A stretch of DNA of 64,000 nt, from NCBI GenBank assembly GCA_033782935.1, contig JAWQEG010001424.1, forward strand, positions 1 through 64,000, in the 5' to 3' direction. This DNA comes from Petrolisthes cinctipes (lineage: Eukaryota; Arthropoda; Malacostraca; Decapoda; Porcellanidae). This document shows, one piece after another, positions 22,251 through 64,000 of the stretch; within the stretch, counting starts at the first letter, position 1; each line of letters starts with the position of its first letter. The translations under genes and the position numbers were made by a program. The notes under the pieces were generated by a model. The model did not search any database and was not told where the DNA came from. It was given only the letters and a program-made list of their open reading frames with translations.

Positions 22251-25200
22251 GTTACTGTTTGTGTAGTGGATTAATCTGTGGCAGTCGACAACACTTTTTT
22301 TACTGGGAAGGAAGAGGTTCTCTTGATTATGGGTGTCGTTGTGTATGTAGAAGTGTCTGTAACAGCTGACATCAGAGTAAATCTCATAAGTATATAATGT
22401 AGTAATTAATTATCTGGTATTCGTGGTGCTCAGAATGGTGGCCACACAGGTTGTACATAGAGCAGGGGTAAACTGTGAAGTCAAGTTTTGTTAATAGTAT
22501 TTCCAACATTGGTTGAAATGTGAAATGGCATCACATATATTTTGCCAGGGTGTTTTCAGGTGATGTAGTAGTACAGTACTGTACAAAGATCTAAGGCCTG
22601 ACAGTTTGTGGAGTCATTTGTGCATTTTGGTGTCGAGTCAGAGGGATCACTCTGACCAGGTATATTTCTTCATGAAAATCAAACCCAGCAGTCGGAAATT
22701 TCAGCATTCATAGGATGTCAAATACTCATCCAATACTCACTTCAGTCGAGAGATGGAATTTTATTCACTGTGCCTTATTGCCAATCACTGTATATGGGAT
22801 TTCCAACAAGAGAGAGAACCATCTTGGTATATTCATCGAGAGAAAACCATCTTTCATCTTGTTAAAAAACCATTATAGTGTGGAAATGAAATAAAGAAGC
22901 ATGGTTTTGGCACCCAAAATTGTGCAAGGTGAGGCCCTGTAGTAGGAGGGAAGGTTCTTCCACCAGTCAGGGAGGAAAATGGCTAAACAAAGATTTCATG
23001 GACCACTGTAGCATAACATGTCAGTCCAAAATGGCACAAAATATGACGTTTTGATGTGGGTTAAGGAACGTATGCTACATTCAACCCAATTGGTTACCAT
23101 AAGGCATGCTGCAGCCAAAGGGGAATAATACTGGTATTCTAGTACCTGGCTACCAAGCCATATGGCACTACAGTACATCACAGAAAGACATTGCCTGAGT
23201 AAATACAGACAAAAGAAATTTAACATAAATGATCATCAAATACTATGGCTCAATATATTAACAGAAAGCTAATCAGTCACTATATATACACCAAATTACA
23301 TGCTAAAGTGAATGTTGAGTCTTTGTCCCAAACCTCTGGACAAACTGGCTTGGTTATACTCTTTGAGGTATACCTCAGCATCACATTCAACAATGTCTCA
23401 AAAAGACTGATGATAATAGTGGCCAACTTACTTCACATGAAGAGCTGCCAATAAATATATATTTTTTTCATTATGCTTTCAAGTTTTCTTTTCATTTACA
23501 AACTGCTTTACACTGTGCATGTCCAGAGTTTCTGATATTGAACATGTGAGGAACAATAGTTTCATTGGAGTGATGACGAGGCATGTGCCCTACCATATGA
23601 CAACTCTAGTAATGTACAATACAGTATAGATAAAACTTAAATACAGTACAGTACTGTATGTCTGTTCTCACAGTAACCACCAACGTTTCACATAAAATAC
23701 TAGCAATAAAATCTCTCTGAACCAAGTAATAGCTCTGGTATCAGTTCTATCTGAACTACAGTTTCACAAGCATATCATTTTGTAGTATGTTTGTGCATAA
23801 TTCCTTGCATAGTTATAACTATCCTATGGGATAAAGCAGTCAAGGCTGTTCAGTGGAAGGAAGAGGTTTTCAGTCTTGTTCTGCATAGACAATGCTATAA
23901 TTATTATAACCAACATTCACCCAATGTGAACCCAGTGGCTCAAAAAGTCTGCCTCACACCAATCCTCCTGGTTGGAGATTGAGAAGAGGATGAAGGTTGT
24001 TAGCCTGTCATTTCCTGTGTGCTAGTGAAATACTGCAAAGGTAACCCCCCTGCAAAGCATTTACAGTACTTGTAGACTTTCACAACCAAACACTAAAACT
24101 TGAGCACAACATCACATGCAGAGAATTATTCCTATGCCCAATATGAAACGTCCAATTACGAGTGGTTCAGTTCAGAGAGATGTTACTGCATTTTAGTACC
24201 GACCATGACAGTCAAAAATATTCTCCCTCATTAATACAGCTGCAATAATTATTATTTTGAGGTACACCCCAAGAAAAAGAGATGCTTGGCTCCTTCCAAT
24301 ACTCAAGTGATCAACAGAAGATACCAGGAGCACAAGTTAGTAATGGGACAGTAGTCATTAGCAAGTACAGTAAATACAAAATGGCAACAACTATGTCCCA
24401 TATTACTGAACTCGTGTGTAGGGCCTCACATTGGGTAATGTTCACTGAGTTCTGGAAGGGCATGAGCGTATTCCACTTGGACTGTATGATAACACACATA
24501 TACCTCACAGCAATTTTGTTTGAATCACAATTTCATCATACAATTTCCATGAAGGTACAATCTGCACTAGTTGAGATACAAGAATAGAATATGGTCTTGC
24601 CTAGCCTCCATTCAATGGTACAGTACATGTACCTATCATACAAAAAATGCTGTCAAATTTTTTATATTCATTACATGTATCAATCCATACCATCCATACC
24701 ATCTCTAAGTAAGAAGCATGCACTGTCATTGCCAGCTAAATCAACCATAATGTTAACCTAACTTTTCCAGCTTCCGCATTGACTACTGTTAAAAGATGTC
24801 TTCCAACATTATCTATTTCAACATGGAGAGTAGCTGTTTCCAAAGTTCCAAAGACAAATACCATACCTCATACAAAGAAAAGGATTAATTTAACATTACC
24901 AGGGGATTTTCACTCATGATTCCACTCTAATTCAATGTAATATTTCTAAAGCCTTCAACCAATCGTGAAATTACAACAGCCAGCACTAGTGATTTTGACA
25001 AATAACCAAATTCTGGTTGTTATTTCTATTATTCGTAATCAGCTACTGTACTGCTCACTAGAACAAATGTTAGATGACATAGCAATAATTATTCTGCCTA
25101 TTGCTAACTTTAAACACCATTCAACATACTGTATGTTGCATCCTGCTAAATTCCAAGGTAATATACAGGATGGTCAGAAAATTAGTGCTACTGCTACTAA

Positions 25201-25469
25201 ATCTGTCTGTAAAGGTGATGGGGTACAACAGCAAGTGCACAGTGACTTTGTGCACACACTGTACACCATGTTTTCTGGATATCTACACTTCTTAATGCCT
25301 TTCAGAATTATTTAAAACTTACAATAGTATTAAATATCCAAAAAAATAAAGTACGGAATACAAAATTCCATTTGAAATTACTGGTTGGGAGATAATTTTG
25401 GGAGATGATGGGATGAAAGAAGTAAAGGAGAGCAGTTATGAGTAAACAGGTCATAGGATGTTGGGAATA
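22251..25469. other. AT-rich intergenic DNA
   Basis: Contains several TACAGTACTGTA palindromes (22571, 23643). Short frames have no recognisable family. Nothing else identified. Confidence 0.4.
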
Positions 25470-25992
25470 AATCATGAAAAGTAGAAGTGTGAGTATGAAT
25501 GTGAAAAGGAGACTGAGAAATAGAAAGTCTGCCAATATCGACGTATCCGTCAGAGACATGAACACAAGGAATAGGACGCATCAGTCCAGAAGAGTTGTGG
25601 TGGAAATAAAATACCTGAGAAAAACATGTGGATTAATGAGGTGGAATGGGAAAAGCAACGACAATGTGCATGAAGATGTGGTCAGCGTGCAAAGGCATAT
25701 GATGTTTGTGTGTGAAGCACAATACAGGTACACCGAGGTGGTTTGGACATTTGAAGAGAATGCAAGATGGGAAGTTTACAAAGAAAGTGTATAAGAGTGG
25801 ACCTAAGGGGCCTGGTATGAGAAGCAGACCAGCAGACAGAATGGTGACCAGGGTAACAGCAAGTATGAGGAAGAGAAAATTAGTTGACTGGAAGGAAAGG
25901 GCTTCATAGTGCAAGATAAGTGTTGAAACAGGGAAAGCTAAAGACTCTTTTACAATGACCACCCCTTGGAAGGAGTTTTCAGAGGGAGCAAA
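25470..25992 (+). mobile_element. 3' end of a non-LTR retrotransposon (ORF2 C-terminus and tail)
   Basis: Overlapping frames encode VVEIKYLRKTCGLMRWNGKS and WFGHLKRMQDGKFTKKVY followed by a GPGMRSRPADRMVTRV stretch. This is the post-reverse-transcriptase block (WxGHxxRM...K.VY...RGRP) common to invertebrate LINE ORF2 proteins. The frame shifts near 25700. The terminal 70 bases (25922-25992) match the tail of the minus-strand copy at 28795-29212. Inactive fragment. Confidence 0.7.
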
Positions 25993-26264
25993 GCATCAGA
26001 GAAATAAATAGATACTTTTAAAATTATTATAATACATTTATAGTACGATGAACATTATTTAAGTTTTCACTTTTTAAATCATATATATACATATAAAGAT
26101 ATGCAAGAAAGCAAAATCTTACAATGAAGAGTAAAACCTATGCCAAAGAGAACATTCATATATTGAGGCTTAACCTCAATGTCTTGGCTACCTATTAGCC
26201 ATTATCATCCTCACAAAACAGCAACAATGTTTTAAATACAGTATATTGAAATGATAAAGCTTTT

Positions 26265-26600
26265 GGGTATCCCCATGGCATAGTGGTAATGTGCTTATAA
26301 GATGGGGACAGATGGACAGTCCCTTCAGCACCCATGACCCTGTGAGTAGTAATGAAAATGTGTGGGTTGTGAAGTCCCCACCCAAACAGATACCTGATAT
26401 CAAGTACAGTACTGTAATGTATGGGTTGTGACAGTCCCTCCCACACAGACATTTTATCTTTACCCATCCTCCAATGGGTAGGCTAGTAAAGATGTTGACT
26501 ACTAGTTGCAGCAGTATCCTTCCTCAAAAACAGGGAGGGTTAGCATCAGACACGGCATCCAGCAGTAAAAACTGTACTTAAGAAAAAAAAAAAAAAAAAA
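26265..26600 (+). mobile_element. tRNA-headed SINE with poly(A) tail
   Basis: It begins with GGGTATCCCCATGGCATAGT, containing a box-A-like TGGCATAGTGGTAA at 26276-26289. It has an internal imperfect direct repeat (AATGTGTGGGTTGTGAAGTC at about 26357 and AATGTATGGGTTGTGACAGT at about 26417) and ends in an 18-base A tract (26583-26600). Box B is degenerate, so the tRNA origin is inferred. It lies just downstream of the FRMD-like stop codon. Confidence 0.5.
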
Positions 26601-27055
26601 TCAATAAACTGTTATAACAAGGATAAAAACAAAAACTACATAAATCAAAACTAAAATGAGAGAAGCATGAAGGATTTCTTGTAGAGACAGGGTCGGCTGG
26701 AGATGGTGAGAAAGGAGTGTGTCTGCCACCAATCTGATGGTGTGAGGAGCATTGTGGAAAATCTTGAAGTCACTAGTGTTCATAGGGTGGTCTGAGGCTT
26801 CAGAGTGCTCCCAAACATAAGAATAATACTGTACAGCTTTGATAAGTTCAGTTCTCTATTACATCTTTTCTATAGTCTTATTTTAACCAGAAGTGTAAAT
26901 GACAATGAAAAATAAAAGCTTTATCACTTTAATACACTAAAACCCTTCTCTACTGATGATGGATTGATGTGTAGCCAAAGTATCCCAATAAGGTGCTCTT
27001 ATGTCAAGCTGTCTCAATATACTATACAAGATGTTTTCCTTGGCACGGAAATGTT

Positions 27056-27074
27056 TATATATATATATACTGTA

Positions 27075-27115
<41 letters not shown>
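27056..27115 (+). repeat. (AT)n microsatellite in the FRMD 3' UTR/downstream region
   Basis: ATATAT runs interrupted by one ACTGTACTGT segment. It lies 64-123 bp beyond the FRMD-like stop codon (minus strand), so it is probably transcribed in the 3' UTR. Confidence 0.95.
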
Positions 27116-27118
<3 letters not shown>

Positions 27119-27178
27119 CAATGATGTCAAGCCGTGAATACCTTAAAAAGAAATAACTGACTTATGAAAATATATATC

Positions 27179-59710
<32,532 letters not shown>

Positions 59711-60089
59711 ATTTCAGTATACAGAGGAGTATAAGCACGGTCATGACAGCTGATGATGATGGCAGACGAGTTCCAGTGTTGCCAGCTAAAATGTCTCTAG
59801 AGGCGCTAAGTTGGTCGAAAAAAATCCGCTAAATTATAGGTAAAGCTCTTAAATTTTCCCACTAGATTGGTTCTAAAAATCCGCTAGTTGTTCCTGTAAT
59901 TTTGACCTTTTTTTGTGCTAGATAATGTGTAAATAAGCGAGATTTCACAGAAAATCCCCTAAGCTGGCATCATTGCAGACGACGCCTTCAGGGACAGTGT
60001 TGTCAGGTCTGGTTGGTTTGATGATGGTGAAATTTCCCTAGCTTCACCTTTAAAATTTTCCTTTTTAGTTTTTTCTTAATACTACTTGA
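59711..60089. other. immediate upstream region of the FRMD-like gene
   Basis: Probably 5' UTR and promoter-proximal DNA, but no TATA box or initiator can be assigned. AGTGTTGCCAG/AGTGTTGTCAG words at 59773 and 59997, and AATCCGCTA at 59823 and 59878, suggest another degraded repeat. Confidence 0.35.
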
Positions 60090-61640
60090 TTGTTCCTTAC
60101 TTACTTACTTAGGTTTACTTAGGTTGTTTCTGGAAGAAGGTCCTATTGGTCCTGTGTTTCCAGATCTTGTTGATTTTTATTGGTTCTGACTAAGAGTTCA
60201 AGAGTGGCTAATTTCTAGATTTGCCCAGTGTTTTATCGAGTCGCCGTTCAAATGCTTGGATGCTTGGGGCTTCGACAACGGTACTTGGCAGCCTGTTCCA
60301 GGTGTTAACAACTCTTTGGGTGAAGCTCATTTGGTGTTGCACCTGATCTTTGCCAGCTTCAGTGGGTGGCCTCTTGTCCTTGGGTTTCTATCCAAGATTA
60401 ATTCTGGTTGGGCTACTTCATCAAAGTGGTTCGTCAGCATCTTGTACGTGTCAATCATTTCACCACGAAGGCGTCTGCCTTTTGGTTGACATGTCTAGTT
60501 TCTTGAGTCTTTCTGGGTAGGGTAGGTTCTTTAATGATGATATTTGTCTGGTAGCTCTTCGTTAGACATTTCCTAGTTCTGTGATATAGCTCTTAATTAA
60601 GTGACGGGTTCCATACCGCAGTGGCATAGGCTACTCTAGATAAGGTCTGACCATAGTTTGGAACAGTCTCTTGAAGTTTGTCTCGTCTAGGTGTATGATT
60701 AAAGTTCTTCGGATCATCCCCATAATGCTGTTTGCTTTGTTTACTTTTAGGCTGATGTGGCTATGGAATGTGAGGCGGTTGTCAATTATTACTCCTAGGT
60801 CTTTCTCTTCGGTCTCTCTCTCTTCAGTGTAACACTGGTTCCGTCATTTCTCAGCATATGGTAGTCTCTATTTTCTGGCATGGCTCTGGGTCTGCATATA
60901 GTCATACTCTTACACTTGTCTGGATGGAGCTTCAGAAGCCACGTTTCCGACCACTCATTTAGGGACTGGAAATCTCGCTGGAGATGTTCCTGATCTTCTA
61001 GGTTTGTAAGTTGTAACGCTACGGTAGATCTTCACATCGTCTGCAAACATGTAGAGCTGAGAAATCACATTGTCTGGTAGGTTTGCAGTGTGGTGGATCT
61101 CTTGCCAATGAAGCCATACAGTTTGTTGTTTAGGAGTTTATTCTGTTTAAGGTGGTCCATAATTTTGTTCCTCACAATATGCTCTCGGTCAGTTTGCAGG
61201 CTTTGCTTGTCAGGCTCACTAGTCGGTAGTTGCCGGGGTTCGTCTTGTCTCCTTTCTTGTGGACAGCTGTTATTTGTGCCCTCTTCCAATCATCAGGCAG
61301 AGTGCCTTCATTGACGGATGTGTTTGCAATATGTACCAGTGCCTCAGCTAGCTCTTCTGATAGTTCTTTCAGTATCCTTGGATGTATCTCATCGGGTCCT
61401 GGGGACTTGTCGATCTTCAGTTTCTTCATCTTAGCCAGCATCTCTTCTTTTGTGATGGTTAGGCTAAACTGGATAGGTGGTTCTGGAATATCTTCTGCTC
61501 TAATATGAGGGTATTGTCATCGGGTTCACTGGGGAAGATGCTAGAAAAGTATCTAGCCAGTGTTTCTGCTTTGTCTTTGTTGCTTGTGGCCATACCATGG
61601 TCTGTTTTCAAATTTGTTTGGAAGATATTCTAGGCCCCTC
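60090..61640 (-). mobile_element. CR1/L2-like non-LTR retrotransposon relic with internal deletion
   Basis: Minus strand. 61172-61441 encodes the reverse transcriptase N-terminal block (KIDKSPGPDEIHPRILKELS, AVHKKGDKTNPGNYR). It continues through GFIGKRSTTLQT at about 61100 and then jumps to LPDNVISQLYMFADDVKIYR at 61020-61080. It ends with RTRGHPLKL-type C-terminal sequence near 60340 and a 3' end near 60100. The FADD catalytic box is present, but the preceding palm segment with the first catalytic Asp is missing. Stops and frameshifts make it inactive. It lies between the FRMD-like start codon and the orphan exon. Confidence 0.85.
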
Positions 61641-61907
61641 GATCTCCACCAACATAGGCCTATGGCGCTCAGCAGGGGCGCCCATAATATTATTAGACAC
61701 CATAATCACTTCTAATGTTCATATTATCCAATAGTTTCTTAAAAATCGACTGCAATTTTCACTACTCCGGACATTTCTTGAAAACCTCTAAAAAATATTT
61801 TTTGTACATGCAAGAAAGTATACGTCAAAAATGTCATTTCACGAATATTAGCATTATCATAATTACTCAGCCATGTCTCTGCCAACGCCATGATTCCAAA
61901 TTATCAT

Positions 61908-62100
61908 TAATTCCCTGTTTACAGTTTACTCCTGAAGATTATAGTCGTACATTTATCATCAATTTCCCTTTTTACCTCAAATATTCCCTGTTTACTCTTG
62001 AAGATAGTCGTACATACATTTCCCATCAATTTCCCTGTTTTCCTCTATAATTCCCTATTTATTCCTGAAGATAGTCACACATTTATCATCCTCTTGATTA
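61908..62100 (+). repeat. three diverged tandem units of about 70 bp
   Basis: The unit contains TTCCCTGTTTACTCTTGAAG then ATAGTCGTACATTTATCATC. It recurs at about 61912, 61985 and 62050 with substitutions and small indels. Confidence 0.7.
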
Positions 62101-62574
62101 TTTCGTCTGGTAGAAATATCCCCATTTACTCTTGAGCAATCTTTATATTATTTCCCCATTAGTACCTCTAATTTCAAATGTCTAGGAAAAATTCCCCATA
62201 CTTGGCAATACTGACGAAGCCTTCTACTTTTTCTGTACTATTATTGCCCCCAGTCACTTCACTCATTTCATCCTTTCTAATGCTTATATATACTTTCCAA
62301 TAAGTATGTACAGACTACCTATGCATATCATTATTTATAATATTACCGTGACAACAAGAAATGGCCAACAATTGACATTTAAAAGTCTGAAATTTCTGTA
62401 ATCGACCCTGAGAAAAACAATTATAGCTTCCCCATTTCATATGAATATTCAGTTTGCTTTTGTCCAAGGAATATTCCACCAAAATATAACAAAGAGAGTA
62501 TAAGTAAATTTTTATTAATACATAATAATGTGTATAAACAAGGTAATGGTATTGATTGGAATAAGTTAAATTAC

Positions 62575-62643
62575 CTCGGCTGAATGGTGGTTCCTCAATC
62601 AGCTGTTCTCCTTCTGTAAACATTAGCCGCTCGGCCTCGGCAG
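62575..62643 (-). CDS. possible orphan exon upstream of the FRMD-like gene
   Basis: A coding-looking stretch of higher GC on the minus strand reads AEAERLMFTEGEQLIEEPPF, closed by a good donor (GAG|GTAATT at 62575/62574). A candidate acceptor (TTGGTAG) at 62644 would give 69 nt in phase 1 to 1; alternatively an ATG inside it could start a first exon. Its phase does not match FRMD exon 2, and exon 1 of that gene has its own supported start. It may belong to a different gene or be a chance ORF. I do not recognise the protein. Confidence 0.3.
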
Positions 62644-62694
62644 CTACCAAATTTTCATCATGAACAAATTTGTAAAAGTAGCATGGTAAGTATA

Positions 62695-62785
62695 ACCTCA
62701 TGTATAACCTTATGTATGTACAATATAACCTTATGTAAATACAGTATAACCTTATGTATAACGTGATGTATAACCTTATGTATGA
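62695..62785 (+). repeat. TATAACCTTATGTA tandem repeat
   Basis: Five to six copies of TATAACCTTATGTA with spacers of 0-8 bases. They produce a spurious RLYIRLYC peptide on the minus strand. Confidence 0.85.
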
Positions 62786-62916
62786 TCGCATCTAACTTAT
62801 ATCATTGTCCGTGAATGCTAACTAATCCTAATGTATGTACGTACAGTAAGGCAGTTAATATAGTAGTACTTAAATGCTAACCAATCGTAATGTAGCATAT
62901 GATAATGTAAGGCAAT

Positions 62917-63286
62917 GGTAAATATTGAATGAATTACCGTTATTGCGTACGGTTTTTCTACCTTCATTACCCACTTAGGCCTATTTAGACCATTCTAAGA
63001 CTATTTTCTTCTATGGCATTTCCACTGCAAATGCCCCATTTACAAAATAGGGCATATTCAAATGGGGCATTTTGAAATCAGCCTGACCTTACCTGACCTG
63101 ACCTAACCTAACCTAGACCGCATCAGACTACCGGGACCTAACCTGGGCAAACTACCGGGACCTAACCTGGGCAAACTACCGGGAAATAATCGTGATAAAG
63201 TACAATAAATGACGGGGGTAAAATACTGGGACCCAGCCGGATCTGGCAACACTGCTGCAAAATGGTAATTCTTTCAATAAATACCA
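62917..63286 (+). repeat. direct duplication, copy 1, with CCTAA repeats
   Basis: Starts GGTAAATATTGAATGAATTA and ends TTCTTTCAATAAATACCA. It is repeated at 63433-63818, an offset of about 516 bp. It contains ACCTGACCTAACCTAACCT and a 24-bp tandem unit (CAAACTACCGGGACCTAACC TGGG). Confidence 0.9.
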
Positions 63287-63432
63287 AGGCAATTCATATA
63301 TTAGTTAATGTAATCAATTTTATCAACTTTATCCCCCCCCCCCCCTTTATTTTGGGGCTACTTCAGTTCTTGGTAATAATATGGCAACTGCCACGAATTC
63401 TGCCTGCTATGTTTGCTAAAATATATATGTAG

Positions 63433-63818
63433 GGTAAATATTGAAAGAATTACCGTTATTGCATACGTTTTTTCTACCTTCATTACCCACTTATTTAGAC
63501 CATTCTAAGATTATTTTCTTCTATGGCATTTCTTCCGCAAATGCCCCATTTCCAAGATAGGGCATTTTGAAATTAGCCTGACCTTACCTGACCTGACCTG
63601 ACCTAACCTAACCTAACCTAACCTAACCTAACCTAGACCTAGACCTAGACCGCATCAGACTACCGGGACCTAACCTGGGCAGACTACCGGAACCTAACCT
63701 GGGCAAACTACCGGGAAATAACCGTGGTAAAGTACAGAAAATGACTGAGGCAAAATACTGGGACCTAGCCGGATCTGGCAACACTGCTACAAAACGGCAA
63801 TTCTTTCAATAAATACCA
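63433..63818 (+). repeat. direct duplication, copy 2, with expanded CCTAA repeats
   Basis: Matches 62917-63286 closely. It lacks the short AAATGGGGCATATTC-type stretch of copy 1 and has more pentamers (CCTAA run about 63602-63635, then TAGACC units). CCTAA/TTAGG is the canonical arthropod telomere unit; here it is interstitial. Confidence 0.9.
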
Positions 63819-64000
63819 TATGTAGTCCTATAATTACTACATTATATATCAATATTTATTCAGTATCCAGTATTTGCTAAGGAAGGTAACTTGTGCCGAG
63901 ACTTGCTATGACTGCTTAATGTTAGGGGGCTACAAATACCTCCCTAGTATCCCTGCTTGTTGTAAAAGGGGCTTTCACTTCTTCAACTGTCCCTTTTTTT

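Noticed and set aside
62315..62791. 158-codon minus-strand frame as a single gene
   Set aside because: Its first half is the TATAACCTTATGTA tandem repeat and its last part reads through the donor at 62574 into AT-rich DNA. Only the middle is exon-like.

Overview
This is a eukaryotic window, probably from an arthropod and most likely a decapod crustacean. The reasons are a multi-exon gene with GT-AG introns up to 8 kb, very long (GA)n/(CT)n microsatellites, CCTAA (arthropod TTAGG-type) pentamers near the right end, many decayed non-LTR retrotransposons and MITEs, and a recurrent TACTGTACAGTA-like motif in AT-rich non-coding DNA. The species assignment is inference. There are no bacterial-type operons, CRISPR arrays or phage genes.

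Region by region: 1-2.1 kb is almost entirely simple-sequence DNA (CT, GT, CA, GA and GGTA tracts). 2.3-4.0 kb is a minus-strand CR1/L2-like reverse transcriptase relic. 4.1-5.9 kb holds more GA/CT tracts and an 11-copy 54-bp minisatellite. 4.5-15.7 kb is repeat-rich and carries a cluster of about seven diverged foldback MITEs, a tRNA-like SINE fragment and a possible LTR with a primer-binding site. I see no gene there. 16-27 kb is AT-rich non-coding DNA with LINE 3' ends, a SINE and homopolymers.

27.2-59.7 kb is one gene on the minus strand: a FERM-domain protein of the FRMD3/FRMD5 type. I could join twelve coding exons from the ATG at 59710 to the stop at 27179. Every junction is GT-AG, all phases agree, and the total is 1995 nt (664 aa plus stop). 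The protein has a FERM domain, a FERM-adjacent segment, a long variable linker and one transmembrane helix near the C-terminus. Its introns host two piggyBac-like MITEs, a PIF/Harbinger-like MITE, a TA-flanked foldback element, a Tigger/pogo transposase fragment and tRNA-like SINE pieces.

59.7-64.0 kb, upstream of the gene, has a second minus-strand CR1/L2-like relic with its palm core deleted, a possible orphan exon at 62.6 kb, several short tandem repeats and a 0.37-kb direct duplication containing CCTAA repeats.

I found no new multi-gene system. The least obvious observations are a minisatellite in intron 1 that has copied the exon-1 donor junction (one copy would add 25 codons in frame), the two DNA transposons sharing one TTAA, and the tight cluster of related foldback MITEs.
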